A stretch of DNA of 13,746 bases from positions 1-13,746 of the forward strand of contig JBBSGC010000048.1 of NCBI GenBank assembly GCA_038254525.1, written 5' to 3'. A program made the translations under genes and the position numbers. Positions 13,344-13,746 of the stretch are shown piece by piece; position 1 is the stretch's first letter, and every line of letters starts with the position of its first letter. This DNA comes from JBBSGC01 sp038254525 (GTDB lineage: Bacteria; Actinomycetota; Actinomycetes; Propionibacteriales; Nocardioidaceae). The notes under the pieces were generated by a model. It had not been told where the DNA came from, made no database searches, and saw only the letters and a list, made by a program, of their open reading frames with translations.

Positions 13344-13746
13344 TCAGTCGCAGTGACCCTGCGGTGTCCATGAGCTCGAGACGACGTAGCTACCCGGTAC
13401 GGCGGCGTCGACCTCGGTCCAGCCGCCAGGCCCCGGGCGCAGGCAACCGGCCGGCCCGTCCAGGGTGAGCCACCTGCTCCACACCAGCTTGACCGGCACC
13501 GGCCCGCTCCGGGACACGTGGAAGCTCACCTGCGTGGCCGTCGAGTCGACCAGCGTCGCGGCGGGCCCGACCAGACCGGGCGCACCTGTCACCGCGTAGA
13601 GGTGCCATTCACTGTCGCTCCACAGCGACCGCAGATAGGGCAGGCCGGACAGCACGAGCGCCTGCTCGGCATACGCCGGCCAGTCCGGCCGCCCGTCGGC
13701 CACGGCGACGTAGCTCACCCCGTGACTGACCAGCCAGTCCCGATAG
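13344..13746 (-). CDS. C-terminal part of a protein cut by the window edge; possibly the soluble tail of a large membrane protein
   Basis: The frame is open from the window edge (13746) to the TGA at 13344, giving about 134 residues. The upstream codons read YRDWLVSHGVSYVAVADG and join smoothly to the rest, so an internal GTG at 13718 is probably not the start. Strings WLVSHGVSYVAV, QALVLSGLPYLRSLWSDSEWHLYAV and a final beta-rich domain (PGGWTEVDAAVPGSYVVSSSW) resemble, from memory, the soluble C-terminus of large actinobacterial integral membrane proteins of the glycosyltransferase-like type. No membrane helices are seen in the visible part. Function cannot be settled without the missing N-terminus. 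Confidence 0.7.
   Translation of the reverse strand, partial: YRDWLVSHGVSYVAVADGRPDWPAYAEQALVLSGLPYLRSLWSDSEWHLYAVTGAPGLVGPAATLVDSTATQVSFHVSRSGPVPVKLVWSRWLTLDGPAGCLRPGPGGWTEVDAAVPGSYVVSSSWTPQGHCD

Noticed and set aside
1..13746. tRNA genes, CRISPR arrays, transposases or phage genes
   Set aside because: Scanning by eye found no convincing T-loop with cloverleaf, no repeat-spacer pattern beyond the 22-bp tandem array, and no recognisable recombinase or transposase.

Overview
The window looks like ordinary chromosome from a high-GC actinobacterium. The grounds are a visibly GC-rich sequence with G/C-ending codons and many GTG starts, a SigR/RsrA thiol-stress pair (an actinobacterial module), an actinobacterial-type HisN, and a 24-residue protein matching the actinobacterial ribosomal protein bL37. 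No insertion sequence, phage gene, CRISPR array or tRNA gene was seen.

Layout. (1) 1-190: a 22-bp tandem repeat, then a tiny bL37 gene (+). (2) 246-4108: a run of minus-strand genes. In transcription order these are an SRAP-domain DNA-protein-crosslink protein, an alpha/beta hydrolase, sigR, rsrA, a second small sigma-70 factor, and a single-pass membrane protein. A SigR-type promoter (GGAAC-N18-GTT) lies upstream of sigR, and a GTG with a good Shine-Dalgarno would give a 34-residue-longer SigR isoform. (3) 4109-5674 (+): an archaeal-type short aspartyl-tRNA synthetase preceded by a roughly 210-nt leader. I read this leader as a complete T-box riboswitch with a GAC (Asp) specifier and an SD-sequestering helix. 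(4) 5737-8524 (+): a tight operon of a DoxX-like protein, aroA and rsgA. (5) 8532-9065 (-): a DUF2231-type membrane protein, divergent from hisN (9200-10084, +). (6) 10163-12150 (-): a polytopic membrane protein of unknown function overlapping an MFS exporter by 4 nt. (7) 12251-13336 (+): a CBS-pair protein and a DedA-family membrane protein. (8) 13344 to the edge (-): the C-terminal part of a protein that runs out of the window.

The most notable element is the T-box in front of the AspRS gene. The specifier loop, AGTA/GAA motif, apical stem I conserved sequences, TGGCACC bulge, antisequestor helix and competing SD-sequestering helix can all be paired by eye at base resolution. The variable T-box base (C4316) would pair with discriminator G73 of tRNA-Asp, agreeing with the GAC specifier. 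The enzyme carries His28 and Pro83, features I associate with non-discriminating AspRS, so it may also make Asp-tRNA(Asn) for amidation by GatCAB.

Most other genes are housekeeping: translation (bL37, AspRS, RsgA), shikimate and histidine synthesis (AroA, HisN), redox stress (SigR/RsrA) and DNA repair (SRAP).
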